Shown one piece after another: positions 32,200-32,703 of a stretch of 32,703 nt of DNA. The translations under genes and the position numbers were made by a program. Source of the DNA: Choristocarpus tenellus KU-1152 (taxonomy: Eukaryota > Phaeophyceae); assembly GCA_964200185.2 (NCBI GenBank), contig CAXNAD020000069.1, forward strand, positions 1 to 32,703, in the 5' to 3' direction. Positions within the stretch are counted from its first letter, which is position 1. Every line of letters begins with the position of its first letter. Below the pieces are notes generated by a model. That model was not told the DNA's origin. It did not search any database and was given only the letters and a program-made list of their open reading frames with translations.

Positions 32200-32370
32200 A
32201 CATCCCCATCCCCTTAACCTGTTATCCCTCACCGTAACCCTAAGCCCTTGCCTAGAACCAACTCTAGACCTTGGCCTAACCCTGAGCCCTGTCCCTAAAA
32301 CTAACCCTAATCCGAGACTTGGGTCTTTCTCAAGACCATCCCTATTTTTGCATCGTTCCCTAACCCTATT
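32200..32370 (+). repeat. Degenerate CCCTAA-type array
   Basis: Many variants of CCCTAA (CCGTAACCCTAAGCCC, GGCCTAACCCTGAGCCC, AACTAACCCTAATCC, TTCCCTAACCCTATTCC) follow each other with spacers. Within it, CCGAGACYTGKGTCTTTCTCAAGA is repeated at about 32311 and 32372. Confidence 0.6.
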
Positions 32371-32703
32371 CCGAGACCTGTGTCTTTCTCAAGATTGTCT
32401 CTATCATCGCACCGTTCACTCCCTAGACCTCTCTTGACCACCCTCTTACCCCTCGCCAGAGAGTGCAAAAGGGCATGCCACTCAGGTATCGCTAAGTACT
32501 CTACCCATGAGAACCATGGAGGATACCCTTGCTACTTCTGAAATGATGCTGCCAATGGTCTCACCAATCGTTTGTCCTCCAGTGTTCTGACAAAACCCGT
32601 TTTGACCCGGGGGGGGGGGGGGGGGGGGGGGGCCCTCGCGGAAAAAAAAAAAAGATACCCGAGTTGCTTCTATTGTGCCCTGCCCCCCGGGGTGGGGGGG
32701 GGG

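Larger units (their letters stand above)
31502..32703. other. Repeat-rich, probably subtelomeric right end
   Basis: No gene is supported. The region holds a (TG) run at 31559-31580, a 60-bp duplication at 31778-31888, one TTAGGG-orientation word (GTTAGGGTTAGG, about 32044-32055), a long stretch of degenerate CCCTAA words (32200-32370), and G and A homopolymers at 32609-32653. The homopolymers near the edge suggest poor assembly. Confidence 0.55.

Noticed and set aside
1-32703. CRISPR arrays, prokaryotic operons, rRNA genes
   Set aside because: No regularly spaced identical repeats, no polycistronic layout with ribosome-binding sites, and no rRNA core sequence was seen; the gene structures are eukaryotic.

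Overview
This window is nuclear DNA from an intron-rich eukaryote, most likely a photosynthetic alga with a red-type secondary plastid (stramenopile-like). The genes are split by GT-AG introns, mostly 130-900 bases and up to 2 kb. Their products are eukaryotic: GET4, ribosomal protein eS10, an Hsp110 chaperone and an RNase P/MRP subunit. One gene carries a tripartite leader: an ER signal peptide, cleavage before phenylalanine (AQA|FF), then a thylakoid-transfer-like segment. That layout is typical of lumen proteins in stramenopile plastids. CCCTAA telomere-type repeats become frequent toward the right end. The species cannot be fixed from the sequence alone.

Layout from left to right. Bases 158-1699 (minus) hold a tentative three-exon gene for a 94-residue protein with an SH3-like start and a poly-proline end. 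Bases 2629-8153 (plus) hold a complete seven-exon GET4; its last intron contains a 178-bp inverted-repeat mobile element (MITE) with a 4-bp target duplication. Bases 9769-11061 (minus) hold an intronless orphan ORF of 430 residues. Bases 11062-17282 are a gene-poor, repeat-bearing stretch with an AT-rich part, a degenerate ~42-bp tandem array, poly-C runs around a 10-N assembly gap, and an 80-bp tandem duplication. Bases 17283-18027 (minus) encode the plastid lumen protein. A hAT transposase remnant (18282-18584) and a tentative 210-residue ORF (19058-19690) follow, both on minus. Bases 20131-20770 (minus) hold an Rpp38/Pop3-like RNase P protein whose reading frame changes twice. Bases 22103-24964 (plus) hold the four-exon eS10 gene. 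Bases 27008-29370 (minus) hold a complete five-exon homocysteine S-methyltransferase. Divergent from it, an Hsp110/Sse1-type chaperone with an N-terminal signal peptide runs from 29713 (plus), but only its N-terminal ~300 residues are recognisable. The last ~1.4 kb is repeat-rich and looks subtelomeric.

The genes are a mix of housekeeping functions and do not form one pathway. Two neighbouring pairs are divergent and may share a promoter region: Rpp38-like/eS10 and methyltransferase/Hsp110. I found no tRNA, rRNA or CRISPR array and no obvious novel multi-gene system. The most unusual points are the Rpp38-like gene with possible ultrashort introns, the signal-peptide-bearing Hsp110 with telomere-type repeats just upstream of its splice acceptors, the unidentified lumen protein, and the MITE.
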